Shown here in pieces: positions 7,034-14,871 of a stretch of DNA of 64,000 bases (position 1 is its first letter; the number at the start of each line of letters is the position of its first letter). The stretch spans positions 124,001 to 188,000 of the forward strand of contig NZ_JACRSO010000002.1 in the NCBI RefSeq assembly GCF_014384745.1. The letters run 5' to 3'. The translations under genes were made by a program, and so were the position numbers. The notes under the pieces are model-generated. The model saw only the letters and a list, made by a program, of their open reading frames with translations. It searched no databases and was not told where the DNA came from. Origin of the DNA: Luoshenia tenuis. Lineage in GTDB: Bacteria; Bacillota; Clostridia; Christensenellales; GCA-900066905.

Positions 7034-8098
7034 TTATAGAACGATCAGTTCCTTCGTTGTCGAGCATAAGTTCAGGTACCCCTCCTGGGTTACGATGCAC
7101 AGGTCTTCAATGCGTACGCCGCCCAGATCTGGCACATAGATCCCAGGCTCTACCGTAACGGCCATGCCCGGCTCCAGCTGCATATCGATAAGCGGGGACA
7201 GCCGCGGCAATTCGTGTACCATCAGGCCCACGCCATGCCCTAACGCATGGCCGAAATAATCGCCGTATCCCGCCTCGGCTATAATGCCCCGCGCTACAGC
7301 GTCTACGTCCTTGCCATTTTTGCCCGGGCCCAGTGCTTCAAGCGCTGCAAGCTGTGCTTTTAGTACGGTATCGTAAATCTTTTTCAGCTCGTCCGATACG
7401 TTTCCTATTGCAAAGGTTCGGGTCATATCGGAATTATAGCCATCCACCAGGCAACCCATATCGATCGTCACCAAATCACCCGGTTGTATCTTTCGCCCGC
7501 CGGCTACCGCATGGGGCATCGCCCCATTGGGGCCGGACGCTACGATAAACTCAAACCCAAAACCCTCGCTGCCCAACTTTCCGCACTGATAGGCCAGCTC
7601 GATTTGCACTTCTTTCTCCGTCATGCCAGGCTTGACAAAATCAAGGATCTTGCGCAGGCCCATATCGGCCACTTGCGCAGCCTTGGCGATCGCCCGCAGC
7701 TCCTGGGGCTCCTTGATCGCGCGCAGCTTTTCAACAGTATTGCCGATATCCTCAAAACGCACCGCACCAATACCCTTGGACAATTGCTGAAAGCCCGCAT
7801 ACGTCAGATGGCTTTCTTCAATGCCCAGGGAAGCGTATCCCTTTTCTCGGGCCAGGTCGATCACCGTATCCAGCGTATTCCCGCGCTGGCTTTCGGTCAC
7901 CGTCCACCCCGGCGCCTGCGCCTCGGCTTGAACGATATACCGAAAATCCGTTATCAGCAGCTTATCTTCCCTGGAGATGAGTAAGGCGCCTTCTCCCGTG
8001 TAACCGCTAAGGTAGCGCATGTCCTCCCGACGCAAGATCAAAGCCGCATCAAACTGAGAAAAGAGCGGTTGCGCCAGAAAGCGTTCCAAACGCGTCAA
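7034..8098 (-). CDS. Xaa-Pro peptidase (M24 family)
   Basis: This metallopeptidase of the aminopeptidase P/prolidase family (354 residues) would release or cleave next to N-terminal proline. It has a creatinase-like N-domain (to about residue 125) and an M24 domain with metal ligands in DMGCLVDGYNSDMTRTF, GHALGHGVG, VEPGIY and the late RIEDL. The TTG at 8098 is chosen because GAGGAGGGG lies 8 bases before it; an ATG eight codons upstream has no ribosome site. It heads the operon with efp. Confidence 0.87.
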   Translation of the reverse strand: MTRLERFLAQPLFSQFDAALILRREDMRYLSGYTGEGALLISREDKLLITDFRYIVQAEAQAPGWTVTESQRGNTLDTVIDLAREKGYASLGIEESHLTYAGFQQLSKGIGAVRFEDIGNTVEKLRAIKEPQELRAIAKAAQVADMGLRKILDFVKPGMTEKEVQIELAYQCGKLGSEGFGFEFIVASGPNGAMPHAVAGGRKIQPGDLVTIDMGCLVDGYNSDMTRTFAIGNVSDELKKIYDTVLKAQLAALEALGPGKNGKDVDAVARGIIAEAGYGDYFGHALGHGVGLMVHELPRLSPLIDMQLEPGMAVTVEPGIYVPDLGGVRIEDLCIVTQEGYLNLCSTTKELIVL

Positions 8099-8134
8099 AA
8101 TTCCATCCCCTCCTCTATCCATAAGCCGTCATTT

Positions 8135-8163
8135 ATTTTAGCATAAAAAGCAGCGGCTAGCAA
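8135..8163 (-). promoter_or_regulatory. Sigma-A promoter of the peptidase-efp operon
   Basis: On the minus strand TTGCTA (8158-8163), a 17-base spacer and TAAAAT (8135-8140) lie about 20 bases before the peptidase ribosome site. Confidence 0.6.
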
Positions 8164-8263
8164 GGCGCTGTAAAGCTGATACCCAAATTATTCCCTTAAA
8201 ACCTGCGCTTTAGCCACAGCGATGCTTTTACGGGTAAAGCGGGGTGCTGGTTTCAGCAAAGGG

Positions 8264-8295
8264 AAAAAGGCCTCGCCTAACGGCACGGGCCTTTT
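8264..8295 (-). terminator. Terminator of the radical SAM gene
   Basis: On the minus strand AAAAGGCC (8288-8295) pairs with GGCCTTTT (8265-8272), with a small inner GCC/GGC stem, ending in five T. It lies 45 bases past the stop at 8340. Confidence 0.7.
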
Positions 8296-8339
8296 CAGTG
8301 TTTTGGATTACAGCATATACTGTTGTAAATTCCTTTACG

Positions 8340-9401
8340 CTATTCTATCCATTCGTGCGGGTCCAGCTCAGAGGTGCCCCAGGGAAAGCCGCCCGTGATC
8401 TTATCAGGCATACAATAGCGGCAAAAGGGGGCCGGCGTCGCCAAAAACGCAAAGATCTCCTCACTGGACTGCGCCTTATAAATATCGATCCCATCGGCCT
8501 GCGAAATGGGGTAATCCGTCCCAAAACAGCGGTTAAACAGTTCCATATGCGGTATTCTGGAGCAGGTGTACATCTTGCCGTAACCCAGCCGCAGGCACTG
8601 GTTAGCCTCCCAGCACCGCATAAAATTGTTGCGCTCGTTCTGGTCGCGCAGCTTATCTTCGTTCATAATATTTTCGCTGATCGGGAACTTCATCAAGGTC
8701 TTTTGGCTTTCTCCGGTATCGTCCATAAAGTCACACCCTACGCCATGGTACTTTGCGGTTTCCCGTATCTGATCAAAATCCAGTTCGATGGGATATTTCG
8801 TCTGCTCTATCACCAGTCCGGTATCCCGGCAGGCGCTCCAAAACGCCTCGGGCTGGCGCAGAAGCAGCACCCCATTTGTAACCAGGCGCAAGTGTACCTT
8901 GGGGAAATACTTGCGCACGATATAGGGGAACTCGCTCACCCGTTCGTGCAGCAACGGCTCCCCTCCGGAGATCGTGATCAGCTGCAATTGCTCCTGATCA
9001 AACAGCTCAGAGATACGTTTAAGGTCACGATCCAACTGTTCGGGTTCCATTTTTAGGCCTTCTGTCCTCTTGGCGCAGGGAGAAAAGGTCAAGCATCCCC
9101 TGCAATTGAGATTACAGGCGTCAATAATATCTACCGCAAAGGACAAAATACGCCGCGGCGTCGTCTTAATCACAGCCATCCGGCTAAGCTCCAGCTGATG
9201 ATTAGTATAAGCCAAAATAGACTTGAGTTCTTGTACCTCCGCATGAAGGGCATTTAAGTTCGCTGCATTCGCGTGTTGTAAAGACTTGATGTGTTCTGCT
9301 TCTGTCTGCGATGTGGCCGAACTGTTTCCTACTAGGTTGGCAACGCCATCAAATTTTTCGGACAGATCGTTATGCCACTTTTTTCTCAACTTCCTAATCA
9401 T
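8340..9401 (-). CDS. Radical SAM protein with N-terminal coiled coil
   Basis: This 353-residue protein has a predicted helical/coiled-coil region (about residues 1-75). A radical SAM core follows with Cys96, Cys100 and Cys103 (CNLNCRGC) and the GGEPLLHE SAM-binding motif near 148. Further cysteines in the C-terminal third (CWEANQC, YTCSR, FCRYC) suggest an auxiliary SPASM-like cluster. Such enzymes modify peptides or sugars. No precursor peptide or partner gene is adjacent, so the substrate is unknown. The start at 9401 is preferred because GGAAGTG lies upstream; an ATG ten codons earlier has no ribosome site. It is a single-gene unit. Confidence 0.8.
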   Translation of the reverse strand: MIRKLRKKWHNDLSEKFDGVANLVGNSSATSQTEAEHIKSLQHANAANLNALHAEVQELKSILAYTNHQLELSRMAVIKTTPRRILSFAVDIIDACNLNCRGCLTFSPCAKRTEGLKMEPEQLDRDLKRISELFDQEQLQLITISGGEPLLHERVSEFPYIVRKYFPKVHLRLVTNGVLLLRQPEAFWSACRDTGLVIEQTKYPIELDFDQIRETAKYHGVGCDFMDDTGESQKTLMKFPISENIMNEDKLRDQNERNNFMRCWEANQCLRLGYGKMYTCSRIPHMELFNRCFGTDYPISQADGIDIYKAQSSEEIFAFLATPAPFCRYCMPDKITGGFPWGTSELDPHEWIE

Positions 9402-9570
9402 ATCTATAGCAATCACTTCCCATGTTGCCATTATAGTATATATACATCAGGTATGCAATGATGATTTATACTAAAGTGAGGCTACATTCATGGAAAGCTA
9501 TCTAATACTTTTTTATTGCAATACAATCCTTATCCCGGCATTCCGACAGAAGCCAAAAGCGCTTCCATGC

Positions 9571-10431
9571 TCATTGTAAGGACCAATACGCCTTTTTCAT
9601 CTCCAACGCGTCCTGATCCTGCGTACCCGCAGATTCGCAGATCACGGTCGGGTACATTTTGCGCCGTACGATCTCCGCTATCAGCCCCTGGTGTTCCGGG
9701 CCAAAAACTTTATCTTCAAACGTCAGGTGGCGCTTTTCCCCCATCTCCGTATACTCGATATGGCTAAAATGCATGTGCAGCCGGTCCAGCCGCTCCTTCC
9801 CTAGATCGTTCTCGATCCTATCCAGAACAGCCTTAAAGTCCGCCTGAGTGCGCAGACTGCCTTGGGTGCGCGCGTTGAGATGGCCCAAATCGATGCAGGG
9901 GATGAGGCGCTCATCCACGCTGCAAAGCAACAGCACTTCTTCCAGGTCGCCCAGTTGATTGATCTTCCCCATGGTTTCCGGGCAGAGAGTAATTTCGCCA
10001 AATCCGGCCGCATCTGCCTGTTGAATGATCTTTTTAAGCTCGCTGCAAGCGTAGGCTGTAATCTCCTGGCGCGAGCGGCTGCCGCTGGCAGAACCGGGGT
10101 GAAAGATCACGCGGCGCGCGCCCATCCAAAAGGCGACCTGCATGGCCCCCAGTATATAGCGGTGGGAGTTGAGGATTTTTTCGCTATCCTCATTAGCCAG
10201 GTTAATAAAATAGGGTGCATGTACGCTGATGGGGATCCCTGCTTTTTGGGCCTGACTGCCGATCTCCCGGGCGGTTTTTTCACTCATCCTAAGTCCGTGG
10301 CCGCCCGAATATTCAAAGGTATCCAAGCCATATTCCCTCAAATATTCTGGCATTTGGGACGAGCGTTTATTGCCCTGGGCATAAAAATTCTCCGGCGAAC
10401 CAGCCGGGCCGAAAATCGCGTGCGCCAACAA
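9571..10431 (-). CDS. Endonuclease IV-like TIM barrel protein
   Basis: This 286-residue protein resembles type IV AP endonucleases (Nfo). It has the segments SVHAPYFINLA, RVIFHPGSASG, ETMGK, CIDLGHL, HMHFSHIEY and CESAGTQ, which supply the His/Glu/Asp residues that bind three zinc ions in the family. It likely cuts DNA at abasic sites, though sugar isomerase-like relatives exist. The start is TTG (10431) 8 bases after AGGAGG; the next codon is also TTG. It has its own consensus promoter (10461-10489). Confidence 0.82.
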   Translation of the reverse strand: MLAHAIFGPAGSPENFYAQGNKRSSQMPEYLREYGLDTFEYSGGHGLRMSEKTAREIGSQAQKAGIPISVHAPYFINLANEDSEKILNSHRYILGAMQVAFWMGARRVIFHPGSASGSRSRQEITAYACSELKKIIQQADAAGFGEITLCPETMGKINQLGDLEEVLLLCSVDERLIPCIDLGHLNARTQGSLRTQADFKAVLDRIENDLGKERLDRLHMHFSHIEYTEMGEKRHLTFEDKVFGPEHQGLIAEIVRRKMYPTVICESAGTQDQDALEMKKAYWSLQ

Positions 10432-10460
10432 AACGGCCTCCTTTACACAGTTCAGGGTTC

Positions 10461-10489
10461 ATTGTACCCTAACCCCGGGGGCCTGTCAA
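10461..10489 (-). promoter_or_regulatory. Sigma-A promoter of the endonuclease IV-like gene
   Basis: On the minus strand TTGACA (10484-10489), a 17-base spacer and TACAAT (10461-10466) lie 30 bases before the start codon. A near-consensus promoter. Confidence 0.78.
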
Positions 10490-10505
10490 ACCAGACAGAG
10501 CGCGG

Positions 10506-11213
10506 CTAGCACAGAAAAGAATCGCTGTTTTTTTCAAAAGCCTGCTGCAGCTTTTCCAGCGCCTTCTTCTCGATTCGGCTTACATAACTGCGTGATATAT
10601 TCAACTTTTTAGCCACCTCCCGCTGGGGAAGCGGCTTGCTGCCCATCAACCCATAGCGCAGCGTGATGACGATGCGTTCCCGCTCAGTCAGGCACTTTGA
10701 TATATGGTCGTAAAGCGCTTGAGATTGTATGCGCAGCTCTACATCATCAAACACATTGTCCCGGTCCGAGCCTAAAATATCCAGCAGCGAGATCTCGTCT
10801 TTTTGCCGGTCGCTCCCCACCGGTTCCTGCAAAGATATATCGTCCCGGTACTTTTTGCTAGAGCGCATGCTCATCAGCACCTCGTTTTCAATACAGCGGG
10901 CGGCATAGGTGGCCAGCTGTACCTTTTTATCCGGGTTGAAGGTCATCACCGCCTTAATCAGCCCCACGGTTCCGATAGAGATCAAGTCCTCGCTGTCGTA
11001 GCCCTGCACCGTATATTTTTTAGAGATGTGCGCAACCAGGCGCAAATTGGTTTCGATCAAACGGTTGCGCGCCTCGATATCTCCTTTTTGCATGGCAATC
11101 AGGCAGGCCCTTTCCTCTTCCGGCGAGAGCGGCTGAGGAAAGGCGTTGGCGGAAATATGCCCTACAAAAAAGCCGACTTGTTGCAGCGCGCTGATAAGCA
11201 AAGACAAAAGCAT
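10506..11213 (-). CDS. sigK: RNA polymerase sporulation sigma factor SigK, with pro-sequence
   Basis: This 235-residue sigma-70 family factor matches sigma-K: NAFPQPLSPEEE after a hydrophobic leader, region 2 (NLRLVAHI...YDSEDLISIGTVGLIKA) and region 4 (SRSYVSRIEKKALEKL). Sigma-K directs late mother-cell genes for coat and cortex. The first 26 or so residues form a hydrophobic pro-sequence like that of Bacillus pro-sigma-K, so activation by SpoIVFB-type cleavage is expected. The reading frame is continuous, so there is no skin-like insertion here. The start follows GGAGGA; a sigma-E-like promoter lies 37 bases upstream. Confidence 0.95.
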   Translation of the reverse strand: MLLSLLISALQQVGFFVGHISANAFPQPLSPEEERACLIAMQKGDIEARNRLIETNLRLVAHISKKYTVQGYDSEDLISIGTVGLIKAVMTFNPDKKVQLATYAARCIENEVLMSMRSSKKYRDDISLQEPVGSDRQKDEISLLDILGSDRDNVFDDVELRIQSQALYDHISKCLTERERIVITLRYGLMGSKPLPQREVAKKLNISRSYVSRIEKKALEKLQQAFEKNSDSFLC

Positions 11214-11249
11214 AGAAAATTCCTCCGACATTTTTTGATGGAATACTCC

Positions 11250-11276
11250 AATATATGCCGTTGCGGCAAGTCCTAT
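11250..11276 (-). promoter_or_regulatory. Sigma-E-like promoter of sigK
   Basis: On the minus strand ATA (11274-11276), a 16-base spacer and CATATATT (11250-11257) match the sigma-E pattern. In Bacillus the first transcription of sigK depends on sigma-E with SpoIIID. Confidence 0.55.
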
Positions 11277-11283
11277 TGCTTGC

Positions 11284-11323
11284 AAAAAATAACAGGCCCG
11301 CGCGATCTCTCGCACGGGCCTGT
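11284..11323 (-). terminator. Terminator of mltG
   Basis: ACAGGCCCG (11292-11300) and CGGGCCTGT (11315-11323) form a strong stem with an inner GCGA/TCGC pair. The minus strand then reads TTATTTTTT. It sits 27 bases past the mltG stop and separates it from sigK. Confidence 0.9.
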
Positions 11324-11349
11324 ACCCTCTACGCATCTAAAATCAATAG

Positions 11350-12492
11350 CTACCGTTGGTATTTTTTATCCGCCTCTTCCCACAGCGGTTTATACTGCGC
11401 CACGTTGGCGTTATGCTCCTTCAAGGTCTTTGCAAACGCCAGCTCGCCAGAATCCGGGTCCTTATTGGCAAAGTAATACATTCCTTCTGCAATAAACGTT
11501 TCGTCCGGATAGAGCGCCGCCCGGATGGCGTTTTCGCCCGGACTGGTAATGGGGCCGATCGGCAGCCCTCTGTTTTTATAAGTATTATAGGGCGAGTCAA
11601 CGGCCGTATCGTTATTGGTCAGGTTCAATCGTTTGGTGTTCAAAACGTATTGGACCGTCACGCAGGATTGCAGATAGTCGTTTTTATCCAGCCGGTTATG
11701 GAACACTGCCGATACCTTGGAAAAATCGTCCGTCTTGGCCTCCTTTTCAATCAGCGAAGCCAGCGTCGTCACTTCGTCCATGGTCATCCCCAGCTCATTG
11801 GCCCGCTCATAATAGGCCCCTGCGATTTGCTGATAGCGGCTGAGCATCTTGTTGATGATGGTCTCTTCCGAGGAATCGATAAATATCTCGTACGTATCCG
11901 GGAAAAGATAGCCTTCCAGCATATACTTGCGCGGGTTCTCCTCCGACATATCCAGCGCCGCGATGAACTCGTAATCCAAAAAGCTCTGTCCGTCCTTACA
12001 CAGTTCAAGGAACCGGTCCTTGCTCTCCAGCGCCCCCTGCTTGACCAGCGAATCGGCAATCTCCTCAACGCTGTTGCCCTCAATAACGCGTATGGTCATT
12101 ACGTTGGATTTTCCATCGCCCACTGCCAGGGTCTCAATGATCTCATCCAGCGTCATGTTTTTGGACAGCTGGTACTCCCCGGCCTTAAGCTGGGCGCTGC
12201 GGTCGGTAAAATCCACATAATACTTAAACACGCCCGCATTTCTGATCAGGTCGTTATCCTTCAACGTCTGGGCGATCGTCGAAACCGAGCCGCGAAGGGT
12301 GATGGTCACCGGCGCAGTATCACCCGTATCTACCGGGGCAAAATAGTGCTGATAAAGATAACGGAAGCCAAAATAGCCCATGCAGACCACGATAGACAGG
12401 CTGGTCACAAAAACCGCCAGGGGCCTGATCCACCGCCAATTCTGCTTGAGCGCATTGGAAACCACGATTTCTTTTTTAACCCTATTGGGCAT
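11350..12492 (-). CDS. mltG: Endolytic murein transglycosylase MltG (YceG-like)
   Basis: This membrane-anchored lytic transglycosylase cuts nascent peptidoglycan strands and sets glycan length. A single transmembrane segment lies at about residues 22-44. A LysM-like part follows, then the YceG domain with the catalytic Glu in ASLIEKEA and the signature PSPGENAIRAAL-like segment (ITSPGENAIRAAL). The 380-residue length is normal. The start after GGAGG (12492) is preferred over an ATG 11 codons upstream. It is alone between two transcription units, with a promoter at 12582-12611. Confidence 0.93.
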   Translation of the reverse strand: MPNRVKKEIVVSNALKQNWRWIRPLAVFVTSLSIVVCMGYFGFRYLYQHYFAPVDTGDTAPVTITLRGSVSTIAQTLKDNDLIRNAGVFKYYVDFTDRSAQLKAGEYQLSKNMTLDEIIETLAVGDGKSNVMTIRVIEGNSVEEIADSLVKQGALESKDRFLELCKDGQSFLDYEFIAALDMSEENPRKYMLEGYLFPDTYEIFIDSSEETIINKMLSRYQQIAGAYYERANELGMTMDEVTTLASLIEKEAKTDDFSKVSAVFHNRLDKNDYLQSCVTVQYVLNTKRLNLTNNDTAVDSPYNTYKNRGLPIGPITSPGENAIRAALYPDETFIAEGMYYFANKDPDSGELAFAKTLKEHNANVAQYKPLWEEADKKYQR

Positions 12493-12581
12493 AGCATTCC
12501 TCCAAGGTCTTTGTTTTTGCATCATAACAAACAGGCGCTAAACCTTCCGCGCGCCATCTTGCGTTTTTCACTTGCCACTAT

Positions 12582-12611
12582 ATTATAGCGCTTTGACGCG
12601 CTGCCTGGCAA
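12582..12611 (-). promoter_or_regulatory. Sigma-A promoter of mltG
   Basis: On the minus strand TTGCCA (12606-12611), an 18-base spacer and a perfect TATAAT (12582-12587) lie about 90 bases before the start. It lies directly after the ktrA stop. Confidence 0.6.
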
Positions 12612-12616
12612 GTTTG

Positions 12617-13273
12617 CTAGTCCGCCCGCGCGTTTTCCAGCTTGCGGATATCCTTGACCGAGCCGATCACCAGCAGCACATCCCCCGATAACAGGATATT
12701 GTTTCCATTTGGCGAGATTTCGATGCCGTTATCCCGCTTAATGGCGATCACATTAATCCCATAGCGGTTGCGCAGCTCCAGATCTTTGAGGGTATAGCCG
12801 ATCCAATCCTCCATCACGGCCATCTCCAGCATGCTGTAATCGGGTGAAAGCTCGATAAAATCCAAAATATTATTGGAAACCAGCGTGTGCGCAACGCGCA
12901 TCCCCATATCCCGTTCCGGGAAAACCACCTTGTCCGCGCCGATTTTGTAGAGCACTTTGGCGTGCAGCTCGTTTTGTGCCTTGGCAATGACGTGCTTGAC
13001 CCCCAGCTCCTTACACAGCAGCGTAATGAGAATGCTGGATTGGATATCCGTACCAATGGTGACGACGGCCACATCAAAGTTGCGTAGCCCCAGCGCCTTT
13101 AGCGCCCCCTCATCGGTAGCATCCGCCTGCACGGCATGGGTTACGTAATCCGATATTTCGTCCACCCGCTCGGCGTCCGAATCCACCACCAGCACATCGT
13201 GCCCCAGCATGTAAAGCGTCTGGGCCACGCTGGAACCAAAACGGCCCAAGCCGATAATCGCAAACTGTTTCAT
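12617..13273 (-). CDS. ktrA: Potassium channel RCK subunit, KtrA/TrkA family
   Basis: This 218-residue cytosolic gating subunit has a Rossmann RCK_N domain (GLGRFG at residues 8-13, acidic Asp31 after the second strand) and a C-terminal RCK_C domain (about 135-215). It binds nucleotides (ATP/ADP or NAD) and controls ion flow through the membrane partner encoded 27 bases upstream. Size and single RCK_N/RCK_C layout fit KtrA/KtrC rather than the doubled E. coli TrkA. Confidence 0.93.
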   Translation of the reverse strand: MKQFAIIGLGRFGSSVAQTLYMLGHDVLVVDSDAERVDEISDYVTHAVQADATDEGALKALGLRNFDVAVVTIGTDIQSSILITLLCKELGVKHVIAKAQNELHAKVLYKIGADKVVFPERDMGMRVAHTLVSNNILDFIELSPDYSMLEMAVMEDWIGYTLKDLELRNRYGINVIAIKRDNGIEISPNGNNILLSGDVLLVIGSVKDIRKLENARAD

Positions 13274-13300
13274 TGAACTTATCCCTCCACAAGCCTTGCT

Positions 13301-14659
13301 TTAGCCTACCATCAACCGGTCTTCCGGGTACTTGTAAGCTGCGCTCTTGTTGTGCGACTGGCGCAGTGCCAGCGCCAGCGTCAGCGTCAGCGGCCCTACC
13401 CGGCCAAAGAACATGGTAATGATTAGAATAAACTTGCTCACCACATGCAGGTCCGCTGTGATGCCCGTGCTCAACCCCACCGTGCCAAAGGCCGAGAACA
13501 CCTCATACATCAGGCTTTCACTGGGGATGCTGGTGGGCTCCACCAGGCTCATCCCCATTGCGCTGATCAAAACGATGGCGATGCTGATCACGATGATGGA
13601 CAGCGCGCGCTGCGCGATACCGGGCGATAGCCTGCGCTTAAACAGATTCAAGTTGGGCTTGCCCGCAATCGTATTATAAACCAAAAGCATGACAACTGCA
13701 AAAGTCGTAGTCTTGACGCCGCCGCCCGTCGAAGCCGGCGAAGCGCCGATAAACATCAGCAGCATGGATAATATCTTGGAAGAAAGGCTGAGATGATCCT
13801 GGCTAATGGTGTTGAACCCCGCCGTTCTTACGGTAACCGATTGAAATAGCGCTCCCATCCCCTTGGAATACCAGGGCATATCCGGGTCGCCCAGCGTCTT
13901 GGGATTATCGATCTCCAGCGCAAAAAACGCTACGGCGCCAAACAAAATCAAAAACACCGTAACGCATAAAACCACCTTTGTATGTAGGGAAAAGCGCTTG
14001 AATTTGCGCTTTTTAACGATATCATAGATCACCGAAAAGCCGATGCCACCTAGGATGATCAGCCCCATGATGGTAAAGTTGACGACCACATCGTTTTGGA
14101 ACGCGATGATGCTCTCCGACTCGACCACCAGGTCGAATCCGGCGTTACAAAAAGCGGATATTGAATGGAACACGCCATAATACAGCCCTTTAGCCCAACC
14201 GTATATGGGCACAAAGCGAGTCGACAGCAGCAGCGCGCCGCATAGTTCGATACACACCGTCATGATCAGGATATTACGCGTTAGCCGGACCAGCCCTGTC
14301 AGGCGGAATTCGCCCAGCGCCTCCTGCATGACCAGTCGCTCGCGCAGGGTGATGCGCTTGCCCAGCAGCAGAAAGATCGTGGTGGCCATGGTCATAAAGC
14401 CCAAGCCGCCGATCTGGATCAGCGCCAGCAGCACGATCTGCCCAAAAAGGGATAGATCGCGCCCCACCTCGATCACGGTAAGTCCGGTAACGCAAACGGC
14501 GGAGGTCGAGGTAAACAGCGCGTTGACCGCGCCGATCCCCAAACCTGTGGACGAAGAAATTGGCAACATTAAAAGCAACGTTCCGGCAAGGATGATGCCC
14601 ATAAAACCCAGGGCCAGAATCTGCGCCGGGCGCATTTTTTTCTGCCGAGCTGTGACCAA
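13301..14659 (-). CDS. ktrB: Potassium uptake membrane subunit, KtrB/TrkH family
   Basis: This 452-residue membrane protein has four repeated helix-pore-helix units. The selectivity-loop glycines appear in VCVTGLT, FCNAGFD, RTAGFNT and FGTVGLST, as in KtrB/TrkH. With KtrA it forms a potassium (often sodium-dependent) uptake system important in osmotic adaptation. The start is TTG at 14659, 8 bases after GAGGGG; an ATG eight codons later lacks a ribosome site. Confidence 0.94.
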   Translation of the reverse strand: MVTARQKKMRPAQILALGFMGIILAGTLLLMLPISSSTGLGIGAVNALFTSTSAVCVTGLTVIEVGRDLSLFGQIVLLALIQIGGLGFMTMATTIFLLLGKRITLRERLVMQEALGEFRLTGLVRLTRNILIMTVCIELCGALLLSTRFVPIYGWAKGLYYGVFHSISAFCNAGFDLVVESESIIAFQNDVVVNFTIMGLIILGGIGFSVIYDIVKKRKFKRFSLHTKVVLCVTVFLILFGAVAFFALEIDNPKTLGDPDMPWYSKGMGALFQSVTVRTAGFNTISQDHLSLSSKILSMLLMFIGASPASTGGGVKTTTFAVVMLLVYNTIAGKPNLNLFKRRLSPGIAQRALSIIVISIAIVLISAMGMSLVEPTSIPSESLMYEVFSAFGTVGLSTGITADLHVVSKFILIITMFFGRVGPLTLTLALALRQSHNKSAAYKYPEDRLMVG

Positions 14660-14700
14660 CAGTTAACCCCTCTTTTTACACAATCTTAATGATGCCTTGA

Positions 14701-14709
14701 ATTGTACCA
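14701..14709 (-). promoter_or_regulatory. Extended -10 promoter of ktrBA
   Basis: The minus strand reads TGGTACAAT, an extended -10 element, about 40 bases before the ktrB start. No good -35 is visible. The AT-rich tract at 14740-14765 upstream could help. Confidence 0.4.
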
Positions 14710-14797
14710 CACTTTATCGGGTTCCGTCCGTTTTTTATAGAAAATTTAATAATTTTACACAATAATAACCGCATAGCTCTTGGCGGCTGCAAAATGG

Positions 14798-14829
14798 CAA
14801 AAGGAAAAGCCCGCCATAAGCGGACTTTT
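14798..14829 (-). terminator. Terminator of the acyl-CoA synthetase unit
   Basis: On the minus strand AAAAGTCCGC pairs with GCGGGCTTTT (10 bp with one G-U pair, loop TTATG) and is followed by CCTTTT. It lies about 40 bases past the stop at 14872. Confidence 0.65.
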
Positions 14830-14871
14830 TCTTTAATAAAATACCAATTATACAAGTGGAACGCGCCCTTT

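Noticed and set aside
10506..11213. Skin-like element interrupting sigK
   Set aside because: The sigma-K frame is complete from regions 2 to 4 with no break.
11356..12588. Plus-strand 410-codon open frame
   Set aside because: Antisense shadow of mltG; no recognisable domain and no ribosome site.
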